This document shows, piece by piece, positions 28,545 to 39,637 of a DNA stretch of 64,000 nt. The position numbers were made by a program, and so were the translations under genes. The notes under the pieces were generated by a model. It was not told where the DNA came from. It ran no database searches and saw nothing but the letters and a program-made list of their open reading frames with translations. Where the stretch lies: positions 1 to 64,000 of the forward strand of contig JARIDJ010000079.1 in the NCBI GenBank assembly GCA_029267175.1, read 5' to 3'. This stretch comes from Psychrobacter sp. (GTDB lineage: Bacteria; Pseudomonadota; Gammaproteobacteria; Pseudomonadales; Moraxellaceae). Position 1 is the first letter of the stretch. Each line of letters begins with the position of its first letter.

Positions 28545-28971
28545 AAGATATCTCCACCTCCTAAAATTTATTTTTAAGCAATCGTATATTTATCATACGC
28601 TCTATAACATTCAGTAACTGATATTTGTAGCGAGTGTTGCTATACTATGCCATAAGCTACAGTGAATTATAGCTCACAGCTAGTGAAGTTATTATTAAGT
28701 ATTTATCGATTGAGAATCTACTAGTTAGTTTGAAGCTTTAGTGACTCTCAAGAGTGATAAGGCTTATGATTATTTCGCTTCAGCTTGTTTTAGGTTTATA
28801 ACTTTTGTATTTATAATAAAGTGTATAAGTCAGCTCAATTGTCTTACACATTCACTAACAATAAACTCAGCCAATTTAGTCTAGCAATTTAGAGTGCTTT
28901 TTATAGTGCAATAACAACGCAAAATTAACTATAAACGATTTGATGACTAACCAAGCAAGGATAAAATAACT
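28545..28971. other. Divergent intergenic region, rdgB / sodB
   Basis: About 430 AT-rich bases. A TGcTATACT extended -10 motif (28638-28646) points toward sodB but lies about 325 bases from its start. No Fur-box match is convincing. No gene is seen. Confidence 0.45.
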
Positions 28972-29601
28972 ATGTCAAATATTAAACTACCAGACCTACC
29001 GTATGCAAAAGACGCGCTAGAGCCGCATATCAGTGCCGAGACGCTAGAGTATCACCATGATAAGCATCATGCCGCTTATGTGAATAAACTAAACGAATTG
29101 CTACCAGGTTCAGGCTACGAGGGTAAAACGCTACCAGAGATTATCAAAGGTACAGCAGAAGACGATAGCAAACAGACTATGTTTAACCAAGCGGCGCAAG
29201 TTTGGAACCACACATTCTACTGGAACTGCATGACGCCAGACAACGGTGGCGGCGAACCTACTGGTGATCTAAAAGGCAAAATCGAAGAAGATTTTGGCAG
29301 CTACGATAAGTTCCGTGAAGAGTTCAAAAACGCAGCAACTTCACAATTTGGTTCAGGTTGGGCATGGCTAGTGACTGATAAAGTCGGCGGCAAACTATCT
29401 ATCATGAAAACAAGCGATGCAGATAACCCACTTGCGCATGACAAAGTAGCGGTATTGACTTGTGACGTGTGGGAACATGCTTACTACATCGATTATCGTA
29501 ACCGTCGTCCTGATTATGTTGATACGTTCCTAGATAAGCTGGTGAACTGGGACTACGCGAACGCGAAATATAAAGGTCAAGATGCTGGTGTTGAAGAGTA
29601 A
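28972..29601 (+). CDS. sodB: Superoxide dismutase [Fe]
   Basis: A 209-residue enzyme that dismutes superoxide. It has the N-terminal helix ISAETLEYHHDKHHAAYV with the first metal His, NHTFYWNCM with the second, and the C-terminal DVWEHAYYIDYRNRRPDYV with Asp and His ligands. The NHTFYWNCM/FGSGW/DVWEHAYYID set is that of Fe-type cytoplasmic enzymes; there is no signal peptide. AAGGA is upstream of the ATG. Monocistronic with a terminator. Confidence 0.96.
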   Translation: MSNIKLPDLPYAKDALEPHISAETLEYHHDKHHAAYVNKLNELLPGSGYEGKTLPEIIKGTAEDDSKQTMFNQAAQVWNHTFYWNCMTPDNGGGEPTGDLKGKIEEDFGSYDKFREEFKNAATSQFGSGWAWLVTDKVGGKLSIMKTSDADNPLAHDKVAVLTCDVWEHAYYIDYRNRRPDYVDTFLDKLVNWDYANAKYKGQDAGVEE

Positions 29602-29628
29602 TTTCTAAACACTAAGTAATCTGAATTG

Positions 29629-29660
29629 AAAAAAGGACGTCGTGAGGTGTCCTTTTTTTT
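29629..29660 (+). terminator. Terminator of sodB
   Basis: aaaaaaggac (29629-29638) pairs with gtcctttttt (from 29649), followed by a T run. Confidence 0.85.
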
Positions 29661-29683
29661 GTCTGAATTTTGGAGTTAGTTAT

Positions 29684-29860
29684 AGAGTGCGGTTAGCGCA
29701 GCGTCACCTGAAAGCTGTAAAAACGGAGCACTGCTTCGTTAGGCTTGCAAGAAAAATCCTTTAAATAAGATTTTCTACTAGACTTAATTAGAACTTCAAA
29801 ATGGTAGGTTATGCTTTACCTGCATTCTCTACGAGAGTTTAATAAAACTAACCGCACCCT
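29684..29860. repeat. Possible MITE-like or degenerate repeat element
   Basis: agagtgcggttag at 29684-29696 and ctaaccgcaccct at 29848-29860 are inverted copies with one mismatch, about 177 bases end to end. The inside has no ORF. A further caccctacg occurs at about 29926-29934. It could be a non-autonomous element or the relic of a genome-wide short repeat. Confidence 0.45.
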
Positions 29861-29936
29861 ACGCAAATTATATTTGTTGAATGCTTGAGCATTCATATTG
29901 CGTTTCTAAAGGTGCGCGAGGCGACACCCTACGAGA

Positions 29937-30755
29937 TTACAAAACTTCAAAATCATGCGCCGTTAAAGCCTTCCTCAACATCGCAATATTATAATAAGCA
30001 TGGGCGTTGACGGTGTTTTGAAAGAAGATATACAGCGTATCAAAATGCTGGCGCTGATTGGCAATGGCTTGTGCCCAGTCCTGCATTTCCGTCTCGCTAT
30101 AACGATAATCATGGCGGTCGGCAGCGCTCATGGCATCCCACCAGTTCAGATTATTGCCGTGCATCCGCAGATAACCGGTACGCTGAGTGAATATCAGCCG
30201 TGATGGCGGTAGACCGCTGACTTTGGGATAATCGACGCTACACCAAATCAAACCTTGCTCTTTAAAGCTATCGATGACTTGCGGCGTGTGCCATGCATTA
30301 TGGCGAAACTCAACCGCTAGCGGATAATCGCCAAACCAGCTCACCAAATTGGCCAGATATAGCCTGTGCTCACGAGTGCGATCAAAGCCGTGCGGAAATT
30401 GGAGTAATAAGGGCGCTAAAGCATCGGCTTCAATCAGCGGCGTTAAAGCATTGAGAAAAGCCTGTGCATGCTCGCTTGTGCCTTTCCTAGCATGAGTAAA
30501 GTCTTGATGCAGCTTGACCGCAAACTTCAGCTCGCTATCGGCTTGCACATAAGCTTTATTCACCATACCAGCAAAGGCCTTTTGACCAATAGGCGCATAA
30601 AAAGTGCTATTAATCTCCACCGCGCCGTATTGCTTAGCGTACTCACGTAAGAAGTCGCTCTTTTTGGTGCCCTTAGGATACAGGGTGCCCAATAGATCGG
30701 TATCGCTATAACCGCCCGTGCCTAGATAAATACGCGGAGTAGAATTAGTATTCAT
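29937..30755 (-). CDS. DUF72 domain-containing protein
   Basis: A 272-residue cytoplasmic protein with a TIM-barrel-like DUF72 fold. Markers are YLGTGGYSD near residue 10, GAVEINSTFYAPIGQKAF, FAVKLHQDFTHARKG, LLLQFPHGF, AVEFRHNAWH, GYLRMHGNN and the end YIFFQNTVNAHAYYNI. Length is typical (240-290). Function is unknown. It lies 38 bases downstream of the prenyl synthase gene on the same strand, so probably co-transcribed. Confidence 0.92.
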   Translation of the reverse strand: MNTNSTPRIYLGTGGYSDTDLLGTLYPKGTKKSDFLREYAKQYGAVEINSTFYAPIGQKAFAGMVNKAYVQADSELKFAVKLHQDFTHARKGTSEHAQAFLNALTPLIEADALAPLLLQFPHGFDRTREHRLYLANLVSWFGDYPLAVEFRHNAWHTPQVIDSFKEQGLIWCSVDYPKVSGLPPSRLIFTQRTGYLRMHGNNLNWWDAMSAADRHDYRYSETEMQDWAQAIANQRQHFDTLYIFFQNTVNAHAYYNIAMLRKALTAHDFEVL

Positions 30756-30793
30756 AACGACTATTATTAACCCTTTTTATTATGGATTGAGCT

Positions 30794-31834
30794 CTATTTT
30801 TGTCGCTGCCAGAGCCATTCAATAACTGCTAGCAAAGCGTTATCACTACCGAGCTCACGAGTTATTGCCAAGCGTCCTTGTGTAAATAGCGACTCTGCAT
30901 AGTCTTTGGCCGACTCAACTCCCATCAGTTTGACATAAGTAGATTTGTCCAGCTTTTCATCGCTACCAGCAGGCTTACCTAACGCATCGGTACTAGTGGT
31001 CACATCCAAGATGTCGTCTTGGACTTGAAAGGCAAGGCCTATATGCTGCGCGCATTCTTGTAATGCCATGCGCTGCAGCGCGGTGGCTCCAGCACAAATC
31101 CCGCCCATTAACAGCGCCGCTTCGATTAAAGCGCCGGTCTTATCGCGGTGGATGGCTTCTAAGTCGCTTTGGCTAATATCGCTGCTAGCTTCGGCATTGA
31201 GATCGAGCATTTGCCCTGCCACCATACGCCGCGCACGTGGCGCAAAAATAGCTATAAGCTTACTGGCTATTACATTATCAAAAGGGGTAAAGCTCGGAAT
31301 CTCTGCTGTCAGCACCTCAAAAGCAAGCGTTTGTAAAACATCACCGGCTAACAGCGCGGTTGCCTCATCAAAGACAATATGAGCGGTGGGCTGACCACGG
31401 CGCAGTGCATCATCGTCCATACAAGGCAGATCATCGTGTACTAAAGAATAGCTATGCAGCAGCTCGACTGCCAAAGCCGCTCGCCGGCACATATCATAAT
31501 GAGCTTCATTATTTAAAACAGTGTCTAGATTTGCAGCATTATCTTGTGTCCATTGATTGGTGCTGGTAGTAGCGGTAGTAGTGGCTTGAGTGCCCTCAAT
31601 AGCCGTCAAAACACTGGCAAAGGCACTAGTAACCAACAGCGGACGTACCAGCTTACCTTGAGAGGTCATCACATAACGGCAAGCGTCATTTAGCGGATTT
31701 GGTAGATTGGCATAGCAAAATAAAGCTTCGATATCTTGTGCTAGCTGCGCACGAAGAGTGCTTTGAAATTGCTCAAAACAGCGAAAAGGAGTGAAATGCG
31801 GTGCAGTAGTAACAGTCATAACTCGACCCATCAA
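30794..31834 (-). CDS. ispA: Short-chain polyprenyl diphosphate synthase (farnesyl diphosphate synthase)
   Basis: A 346-residue enzyme condensing IPP with allylic diphosphates. First aspartate-rich motif: HDDLPCMDDDALRRGQPT (DDxxxxD type with the two-residue insertion of bacterial FPPS); second: FQVQDDILDVT. GQMLDLNAEA and KTGALIEAALLMG are also present. About 40 residues of low-complexity insertion (EGTQATTTATTSTNQWTQDN) make it longer than the usual 295-300. The start could be the Met at residue 6. It provides farnesyl-PP for quinones and undecaprenyl lipids. Confidence 0.93.
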   Translation of the reverse strand: MMGRVMTVTTAPHFTPFRCFEQFQSTLRAQLAQDIEALFCYANLPNPLNDACRYVMTSQGKLVRPLLVTSAFASVLTAIEGTQATTTATTSTNQWTQDNAANLDTVLNNEAHYDMCRRAALAVELLHSYSLVHDDLPCMDDDALRRGQPTAHIVFDEATALLAGDVLQTLAFEVLTAEIPSFTPFDNVIASKLIAIFAPRARRMVAGQMLDLNAEASSDISQSDLEAIHRDKTGALIEAALLMGGICAGATALQRMALQECAQHIGLAFQVQDDILDVTTSTDALGKPAGSDEKLDKSTYVKLMGVESAKDYAESLFTQGRLAITRELGSDNALLAVIEWLWQRQK

Positions 31835-32328
31835 ATAAGCAAGAATAAAAATAAAGCTAGTGTAGCATGTTAGTCATTGGCTTCTATACCGCTTTCATTA
31901 GCCTTAGTTAGGTTATGAGTTAGGTTATGAGTCACGCTATCAGTTACGTTTTGATGATTTAATTTATCGAATGAATGTGTTTTCATAAAGTAGAAGTATT
32001 TATTTAAAGAGTTATACAAAGATAGCGGCATAAAAGGGGTAAGGACAGATGTAAATGATCGTCCTTAGCCTATTAGTGACTTGCGAGTCTGGCATTAGCT
32101 TGTGACAGTCAGGGGCATAATCCCCTAAACTGATTGGCACTGATTGAGGTCAAAAGTCTGATGATTTAACTCTGGCTATTTAACGGTTTAGTTTTATAGC
32201 CCTAAAAGTCAGATTGGAATTTTAATAATAAACATAGACAGACAGCTTAGAGGTGTAAGCGCTGATAAACTGCGTTTTACACTTTCATTTTAACACCTAG
32301 ATTTTATACAAACAGCAAGGAGTTCCAA
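31835..32328. other. Divergent intergenic region upstream of fadB
   Basis: About 490 bases. It has a 12-base tandem repeat (31906-31929) and, near 32250-32298, spaced half-sites aggtgt/acacct and gtgtaa/ttacac before fadB that could be an operator. AAGGAG at 32317-32322 is the fadB ribosome site. No gene is seen. Confidence 0.5.
31906..31929. repeat. Two tandem 12-base repeats
   Basis: agttaggttatg occurs twice head to tail without a gap (31906-31917, 31918-31929), followed by a partial copy (agtcacg). Non-coding. Confidence 0.8.
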
Positions 32329-34488
32329 ATGGTCTATCAAGGAAATCGCATTACGGTAAGCATGTTAGAAGATGGCATTGCCAACATGCAATATAACGCC
32401 GAGGGTGAGAGCGTTAATAAATTCGATACCGAAACCAATAAACAATTCGGCGAGGCCATCAGCGCTTTAGAAAAAGCGGACGAGGTAAAAGGTCTGATTG
32501 TCACCTCAAGCAAAGGCGTATTTATCGCTGGCGCTGACATTACTGAGTTTGTCGCGTCGTTTAAGCAAGAAGAAGAAAGCATCAAAGACTGGGTCGTCAA
32601 AATTAATGAGGACTTTAACCGCTTCGAAGACCTGCCATTTCCAAAAGTTGCCGCTATCAACGGTGCAGCACTCGGCGGCGGTTGTGAGATGACACTCGTT
32701 TGTGAATACCGCGTGATGAGCGAAAAAGCTATCATTGGCTTGCCAGAAACTCAGTTGGGTATCTTCCCAGGTTTCGGCGGCACGGTACGTAGTACTCGCG
32801 TTATCGGTATCGACAATGCGTTAGAGCTAATCGCAACTGGTAAGCCTAAAAAGCCGCTAGAAGCTTTGAAACTAGGCTTAGTTGACGCTACTGTCGCCGC
32901 TGATGACTTACAAGACGCCGCTGTTGATTTAGTCAAAAAATGTATCTCAGGCGAGCTTGATTGGCAAGCCAAGCGTGAAGAGAAGCTCAATCCGGTTAAA
33001 TTAAACCAATTAGAGCAAGCAATGGCCTTTAATAGCGCTAAAGGCATGATCTTCTCAAAAGCCAATCCTAAGCAGTATCCAGCACCAGCACTCGCGATTG
33101 AGGCGATTGAGAAGCACGTGAACCTGCCACGTGACAAAGCGATCGAAGTGGAAGCGACTTATTTTGCTAAAGCGGCAAAAACGCCACAAGCAGAAAGCTT
33201 AGTTGGTCTATTCTTAAATGATCAACTGGTCAAAAAACTTGCCAAAAAACATAGCAAGCAAGCGCACGACATCGATGAGGCAGCAGTATTAGGTGCAGGC
33301 ATCATGGGCGGCGGTATCGCTTATCAAGCCGCGAGCAAAGGCTTGCCAATCATTATGAAAGATATCAAGTCTGAGCAACTAGATTTGGGTATGGGTGAGG
33401 CGAGCAAACTGCTTGGCAAAATGGTCGAACGCGGCAAGATGACGCCAGCGAAAATGGGCGAAACTTTAAGCCGTATCCGTCCAACTTTGAACTATGGTGA
33501 TTTTGACGAGACTGATATCGTTATCGAAGCGGTTGTCGAAAATCCAAAAATCAAGCGCTCAGTCCTCGCTGAGGTCGAAGAGTTAGTCAAAGACGACGCT
33601 ATCATCGCCTCAAATACCTCAACCATCTCTATCACTTATTTGGCCGAAGCGCTTAAGCGTCCAGAGAATTTCGTGGGTATGCATTTCTTTAACCCAGTAC
33701 ACCGCATGCCGCTAGTAGAAGTGATTCGTGGTGAGAAATCCTCAGAAGAAGCCATTGCTACTACTGTTGCACTAGCTTCAAAAATGGGTAAAGTCCCAGT
33801 GGTAGTCAATGATTGCCCAGGCTTCTTAGTCAACCGTGTGCTATTCCCATACTTTGGCGCTTTTGACTTATTGCTGAAGCAAGGTGCTGACTTTGCTCAC
33901 GTCGATAAAGTGATGGAAAGATTCGGCTGGCCTATGGGTCCGGCCTACCTAATCGACGTGGTCGGTCTAGATACCGGCGTCCATGGCGCTGAGGTAATGG
34001 CAGAAGGGTTCCCAGATCGCATGAAGCCTGATTATAAAGGCGCTATTGAGCACCTGTATGAGAACAAGCGTCTAGGTCAAAAGAACGGCGTTGGTTTTTA
34101 TAAGTATGAGATGGATAAGCGCGGTAAGCCGAAAAAGACCGCTGATGAAGCCACTTATGAGCTGCTAAAAGCCACTACCGATAGTCAAAGCCAAGAGTTT
34201 GATGATCAAACCATCATCGATCGTACTATGCTAGCTTTTTGTAATGAGACAGTGCGCTGCTTAGAAGACAATATCGTCTCGACGCCAGCTGAAGCGGACA
34301 TGGCGATGATTATGGGTGTAGGTTTCCCACCATTCCGCGGTGGCCCTTGCCGTTATATCGATCAGATGGGCTTAGAAAATTACTTAGCACTGTGCGAAAA
34401 ATATGCGCACCTTGGCAAAGCTTATGAAGCCCCGCAAAAAATTCGCGATATGGCAGCCGCTGGCGAGACCTTCTACCCAGCTGCATAA
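32329..34488 (+). CDS. fadB: Fatty acid oxidation complex subunit alpha FadB
   Basis: A 719-residue bifunctional enoyl-CoA hydratase / 3-hydroxyacyl-CoA dehydrogenase. The N-terminal crotonase domain has AGADITEF (oxyanion), [14 protein letters not shown] and [15 protein letters not shown] with both catalytic Glu. The NAD-binding site is [19 protein letters not shown] (about 323-341), and the dehydrogenase His is in [16 protein letters not shown]. Length is typical (715-730). A strong AAGGAG lies 6 bases before the ATG. FadA follows after 140 bases; the two form the alpha2beta2 complex. Reducing equivalents from this pathway reach ubiquinone via ETF-QO at 2.8 kb. Confidence 0.97.
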   Translation: MVYQGNRITVSMLEDGIANMQYNAEGESVNKFDTETNKQFGEAISALEKADEVKGLIVTSSKGVFIAGADITEFVASFKQEEESIKDWVVKINEDFNRFEDLPFPKVAAINGAALGGGCEMTLVCEYRVMSEKAIIGLPETQLGIFPGFGGTVRSTRVIGIDNALELIATGKPKKPLEALKLGLVDATVAADDLQDAAVDLVKKCISGELDWQAKREEKLNPVKLNQLEQAMAFNSAKGMIFSKANPKQYPAPALAIEAIEKHVNLPRDKAIEVEATYFAKAAKTPQAESLVGLFLNDQLVKKLAKKHSKQAHDIDEAAVLGAGIMGGGIAYQAASKGLPIIMKDIKSEQLDLGMGEASKLLGKMVERGKMTPAKMGETLSRIRPTLNYGDFDETDIVIEAVVENPKIKRSVLAEVEELVKDDAIIASNTSTISITYLAEALKRPENFVGMHFFNPVHRMPLVEVIRGEKSSEEAIATTVALASKMGKVPVVVNDCPGFLVNRVLFPYFGAFDLLLKQGADFAHVDKVMERFGWPMGPAYLIDVVGLDTGVHGAEVMAEGFPDRMKPDYKGAIEHLYENKRLGQKNGVGFYKYEMDKRGKPKKTADEATYELLKATTDSQSQEFDDQTIIDRTMLAFCNETVRCLEDNIVSTPAEADMAMIMGVGFPPFRGGPCRYIDQMGLENYLALCEKYAHLGKAYEAPQKIRDMAAAGETFYPAA

Positions 34489-34616
34489 CTCGCTCCATTA
34501 ATCATCTAGATAGCTTATTAGGATAAGCGCCGCGTGTTTGCTAACAGACAGCTCATTATGACTATTAAAAATAATGATCAATCAGCAAAGAGCGACGGCG
34601 CTGACCACAAAATTAA

Positions 34617-35801
<1,185 letters not shown>

Positions 35802-35843
35802 TTTATAAGAGTTAAATCTCTTATAATAAATTTCTTATTATGC

Positions 35844-35877
35844 AAAGCCTTTAATCTAAATGATTGAAGGCTTTTTT
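35844..35877 (+). terminator. Terminator of fadBA
   Basis: Thirteen-base stem aaagcctttaatc / gattgaaggcttt with one G-T wobble, loop taaat, then a T run. Confidence 0.88.
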
Positions 35878-36086
35878 ATTTGCTTTGTTTAATGCTATTA
35901 AACAAAATTCGTAGGTTATAAGTTGTTACTAGAGATTATCCTCATTGACGCCTCAGGCAAACTATGACTAAATAAGGGAACAGTGGTATAAAGATAAGAA
36001 AACACTGATATAAAATTATTTAGCCGTTATAAATGAACAATACAGCAGTCTATAGCGCGCCGCTACGGACTTACAAGGAGTGTATT

Positions 36087-36662
36087 ATGCCTACTATGAT
36101 TACTGACCGCACTTACCGAATTGCTCGTGAAAACACTCAAGCCATGATTATCGATGTTCAAGAGCGTCTGACCCCGCACATCAATGATCACGAGAATATC
36201 CTAAAAAAAATAGTCACCCTTATAAAAGGTCTACAAGCGCTTGATATCCCTATTATGCTTAATGAACAATATAAAAAAGGCTTAGGAGAGACGTTACCTG
36301 AGATCAAACAGGTGTTAAAAGAGAGTAATGCCAAAGGCTTTGAAAAAGTGACTTTTAGCGCTTGTGATACGGATGATTCATGGCATCATTTGGCTCAACA
36401 AAACCGTAGTATCGTGCTGCTATGCGGGGTTGAGACCCACGTTTGTGTGCTACAAACTGCGCTTGATTTGCTTGATAATGGGATGCAGCCGGTCATCATC
36501 GGTGATGCGGTAGGCTCGCGCTTTCCTTATGATAAAAAACAAGCCATTCGCCGTATTCGCCGTGCAGGTGGGGTGATCACAACGGTTGAGACGATATTGT
36601 TTGAGCTGTGCCGCTCAAGTCAAGATCCGGCATTTAAAACCATTAGCAATCTGATCAAGTAG
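36087..36662 (+). CDS. Isochorismatase-family hydrolase
   Basis: A 191-residue cysteine hydrolase starting MPTMITDRTYRIARE. Catalytic Asp is in IIDVQERL (about 24-31), and the nucleophile Cys in LLCGVETHVCVLQTALDLL. It resembles the YcaC-like branch of the family rather than true isochorismatases. The frame is open to an ATG at 36033, but AAGGAG lies just before the ATG at 36087. Substrate is unknown. The DUF1287 gene follows after 34 bases on the same strand. Confidence 0.88.
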   Translation: MPTMITDRTYRIARENTQAMIIDVQERLTPHINDHENILKKIVTLIKGLQALDIPIMLNEQYKKGLGETLPEIKQVLKESNAKGFEKVTFSACDTDDSWHHLAQQNRSIVLLCGVETHVCVLQTALDLLDNGMQPVIIGDAVGSRFPYDKKQAIRRIRRAGGVITTVETILFELCRSSQDPAFKTISNLIK

Positions 36663-36696
36663 CTATTAAAGCAAATTTACCAAAAGGTGAAAATCA

Positions 36697-37299
36697 GTGA
36701 AAAACTTAAGGCAGTACCGGATAAAAATTTTATCTGTGGCGGTACTGTCTTTGATATTGATAACACCAGTGATGGCGGCAAGTCCTATCAGTAGCGCCGA
36801 TAAATTAGTCAAAGATGCCAAAAAGCAAATAGGGGTGACGACGAGTTATGACCCTGCTTATCGCAAGCTTGATTTTCCGCGAGGGGACGTGCCACAGAAT
36901 ACCAGTGTTTGTACCGATGTGGTCATTCGCGCTTATCGTCTTCAAAATATTGACTTGCAGCAGCTCATCAATGTCGATATGAAAGCTAATTTTTCGGCTT
37001 ATCCTAATATTTGGGGTCTTAAAACCACGAATAAAAATATCGATCATCGCCGTGTACCCAATATTGAAACCTTTTTGGCGCGCCATGGGCAAACCTTATC
37101 GACTACTGATAAAGACAGTTTTGAGGTGGGCGACATTGTGACATGGCGACTGCCTGACAGTAATTTGCCGCATATCGGTATAGTCTCAAATAATAAAGCT
37201 TATGATGGTACGCCGCTTATTATTCATAATATTGGACGAGGGACGCAAGAAGAGAATATTCTTTTTGCGTATCCTATCCATAAACACTATCGCTACTAG
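36697..37299 (+). CDS. DUF1287 exported protein
   Basis: A 200-residue protein starting at GTG, with AAAAGGTG upstream. A signal peptide spans about 1-28 (ends VMAA-S). The mature part shows the DUF1287 pattern: GVTTSYDPAYRKLDFPRGD, GVCTD-like NTSVCTDVVIRAYR with a conserved Cys, NIDHRRVPNIETFL and a DIVTWRLPDSNLPHIGIVS with His, reminiscent of NlpC/P60-like hydrolases. Periplasmic; function unknown. Probably in one unit with the genes before and after it. Confidence 0.87.
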   Translation: MKNLRQYRIKILSVAVLSLILITPVMAASPISSADKLVKDAKKQIGVTTSYDPAYRKLDFPRGDVPQNTSVCTDVVIRAYRLQNIDLQQLINVDMKANFSAYPNIWGLKTTNKNIDHRRVPNIETFLARHGQTLSTTDKDSFEVGDIVTWRLPDSNLPHIGIVSNNKAYDGTPLIIHNIGRGTQEENILFAYPIHKHYRY

Positions 37300-37335
37300 T
37301 TATTAAAACTAACACTGCCAATCAACGAGTTTTTT

Positions 37336-37995
37336 ATGTTCCGTGATAAAGCTGCTACTACTATGCAAAATTTTAATGTTTATACTAACAAGGTCAGTCG
37401 CTCTAAAGACATGGAGAGCATCACCAGTTTCTTATTAGAGCTTGATGCCCTAAAGCAGGTGAACCGCCGTAATCATATCACTGCAGATCAGTCAGGTGAG
37501 GTGCGAGTAGAGAATTCTGCTGAGCATTCTTGGCACTTAGCCATGGCTTGTTGGTCGATAGCAGAATTATTTAAGCTAAAGCTCAATCACGAGCAGTTAC
37601 TAAAAATGGCACTGATTCATGATTTAGGGGAGATCGATGCTGGCGATACTTTTTTATACGCTGATACGCGAATGGACGCACATATAGACGAGCGCGCCGG
37701 TATCACGCGTCTGCAAAGTGAAAATGGTAATGGTATTCATAATCTATGTGAGCTTTGGGAAGAGCAAGAGACCGGCAATAGCCCTGAGACGCAACTGATA
37801 AAAGTTGTCGATCGCCTACTGCCTTTTTTATTAAACTTAAACACCCAAGGCAAAACTTGGATAGCGCTAGGTATTAAGCGCTCACAAGTAGTAGCCGCTC
37901 ATGCTTTTATCAAAGACAGCTTCCCTGCTATCCATCAGTGGCTCGCCGCCCAGATTGATTATGCGACTAAACAGGGCTGGTTAATTGAGGACTAG
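37336..37995 (+). CDS. HD-domain phosphohydrolase (YfbR/HDDC2-like)
   Basis: A 219-residue cytoplasmic protein. Metal-binding residues are visible as NSAEHSWHLA (first His), LIHDLGEIDAGDT (His-Asp) and a later Asp in KVVDRLLP. The order is that of the HDDC2/YfbR group of 5'-deoxynucleotidases. The first 30 residues are extra; an internal Met at residue 10 or 26 could be the true start. Exact substrate is not determinable. It lies 36 bases after the DUF1287 gene. Confidence 0.85.
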   Translation: MFRDKAATTMQNFNVYTNKVSRSKDMESITSFLLELDALKQVNRRNHITADQSGEVRVENSAEHSWHLAMACWSIAELFKLKLNHEQLLKMALIHDLGEIDAGDTFLYADTRMDAHIDERAGITRLQSENGNGIHNLCELWEEQETGNSPETQLIKVVDRLLPFLLNLNTQGKTWIALGIKRSQVVAAHAFIKDSFPAIHQWLAAQIDYATKQGWLIED

Positions 37996-38027
37996 AGATA
38001 GATATAACTATCGGCCTCAAACCGGCT

Positions 38028-38861
38028 CTAAACCTTAGCTACGCCTAATAGCTGACCCATTTGTACCACGCTATTCGCGCTTAGCTCATTTTGCCAGTTG
38101 GCCTTCGCCGCTTTAGGCAATATGACGATAGCGGTTGAACCAAGATAAAAGCGTCCTAACTCATCGCCTTTGGTAAGCGGCATATTATGAGTGGTTTCTT
38201 GAATATCCTCAGTGCGGCTGATTTTACCAGTAGCGACAGACTCAATACCTGCGACAATCATCGCACCGACCATAACTACCGCCGCTTTGCCATACTGGGT
38301 ATCAAACAGACAAATCAAACGCTCATTGCGCGCGAATAGATCAGGTATATTAGCGGCCGTGGTATTATTGACCGAAAATAAGGTGCCTGGTACATAGCGA
38401 GCCCTGGTCAAAGTACCGTCAAAGGGCATATGTACCCGGTGATAATTACTCGGCGCTAGATAAACGGTTGCAAAGCTGCCACCAGCGAAATAATCACCAT
38501 CAACGCTATTGGCTAATAATTGCCCAATATCGTAATCTCGGCCTTTGGCTTGCAATAACTTATGATCGTTTATTTGTCCAAGCTGCGAGATGACCCCATC
38601 GGCAGGACTAACGATGCCGCCTGCAGTGCTGTCTATAGGACGCGCGTCCTGTTTTAGCTCACGGGTAAAAAAGTCATTAAAGCTCTCATAAGCATTGAAG
38701 TTGTCACGCTCATATTCATCAAGCGTTATGTGATAAGCTTTGGCAAAACTACGGATAAAAGCGCGCTTAACCAGAGGATGACGGCTAGCGGCCAAGCGTC
38801 CGGCTGCGCGGCTGAGCTTTTGCTGAGGAACAAACTGTTGCATGGTGGTAAATAAAGTCAT
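38028..38861 (-). CDS. psd: Phosphatidylserine decarboxylase
   Basis: A 277-residue inner-membrane enzyme making phosphatidylethanolamine. The self-cleavage motif LGST is present near the C-terminus (GRFYLGSTAIVI), where the Gly-Ser bond is cut to give the pyruvoyl group. Also present are FNDFFTRELK, IVSPADGVISQLG and YHRVHMPFDGTL. Length fits the bacterial type I enzyme (275-300). Single gene converging on the HD-domain gene. Confidence 0.97.
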   Translation of the reverse strand: MTLFTTMQQFVPQQKLSRAAGRLAASRHPLVKRAFIRSFAKAYHITLDEYERDNFNAYESFNDFFTRELKQDARPIDSTAGGIVSPADGVISQLGQINDHKLLQAKGRDYDIGQLLANSVDGDYFAGGSFATVYLAPSNYHRVHMPFDGTLTRARYVPGTLFSVNNTTAANIPDLFARNERLICLFDTQYGKAAVVMVGAMIVAGIESVATGKISRTEDIQETTHNMPLTKGDELGRFYLGSTAIVILPKAAKANWQNELSANSVVQMGQLLGVAKV

Positions 38862-39025
38862 AACAGGTTACCAAAAGTGGTTTAAAAAAATAACGAAGAA
38901 TTGAGTAGGGTATAAAATTAGACCAATGAATAACGCTATTTTATCATGCTAAGACTCTATCTGTGTGAGCATAAGTTATCAAAATAAGTTTTAAAATAAG
39001 GCAAAATTACAAGGAGGCATTAGCA

Positions 39026-39478
39026 ATGAAAGCCCTGATTCAGCGCGTAACACAGGCTAAGGTGATAGTTGATGAGCAGGAGGTTGGCGCTATCGAGCAC
39101 GGTATATTAGGCTATATCGGTCTTGCGCCTGATGATAATTTGCAGGCCGCTAAGCGTATGATAGATAAGATCCTAACTTATCGTATTTTTGAAAATAACA
39201 ACGATCCTAAGAAGGCCGGCAAGTTGGATCAAAACGTGCAACAAGTGGGCGGCGGCTTGCTATTAGTCTCGCAGTTCACGCTAATGGCAAAGACTGATAA
39301 AGGTCGTCGCCCTGATTTTGGCGCGGCGATGCACCCTGCTGCCGCAGAAGATTTATTCGCCCAACTAGTCGCTTATGCCAAAACTCAGCATGCTGATATC
39401 GCCACTGGCCAATTTGGCGCTAATATGCAAGTTGCAAGTATCAACGATGGGCCACTAAACTTTATTTTAGAAGTGTAG
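39026..39478 (+). CDS. dtd: D-aminoacyl-tRNA deacylase
   Basis: A 150-residue enzyme that removes D-amino acids from tRNA. Signature SQFTLMA (about 81-87) and the Gly-Pro motif in NDGPLNFILEV at the C-terminus are present, with MKALIQRVTQAKVIVD at the start. AAGGAGG lies 9 bases before the ATG. Length is standard (145-150). Confidence 0.96.
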   Translation: MKALIQRVTQAKVIVDEQEVGAIEHGILGYIGLAPDDNLQAAKRMIDKILTYRIFENNNDPKKAGKLDQNVQQVGGGLLLVSQFTLMAKTDKGRRPDFGAAMHPAAAEDLFAQLVAYAKTQHADIATGQFGANMQVASINDGPLNFILEV

Positions 39479-39496
39479 TTAACTTTTTTGTTGTAG

Positions 39497-39557
39497 GCTG
39501 GGTTTTTAACCCAGCTTTGAAGTCTTGCAAAAGTAAAATACTGGGTTAAAAACCCAG
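39497..39557. repeat. Compound inverted repeat
   Basis: gctgggtttttaacccagc at 39497-39515 is itself a hairpin, and ctgggttaaaaacccag at 39541-39557 is its reverse complement. The 61-base block can form two small hairpins or one larger one, between the convergent dtd and M23 genes. It resembles REP/BIME-type units and could end transcription, though no T run follows. Confidence 0.75.
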
Positions 39558-39637
39558 CTCATAAAATGCGCAAAATTAATCCTAGCTGTACTGCACCATT
39601 TTTAAATTATCTTAACTATATTTAGCTTTATTAACCC

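Larger units (their letters stand above)
29602..29936. other. Intergenic region with inverted-repeat element
   Basis: About 335 bases between convergent genes. After the sodB terminator it holds a pair of 13-base inverted repeats (see 29684-29860), a hairpin at 29879-29894 (gaatgc/gcattc) and a second caccctacg copy near 29925. No gene is seen. Confidence 0.6.
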
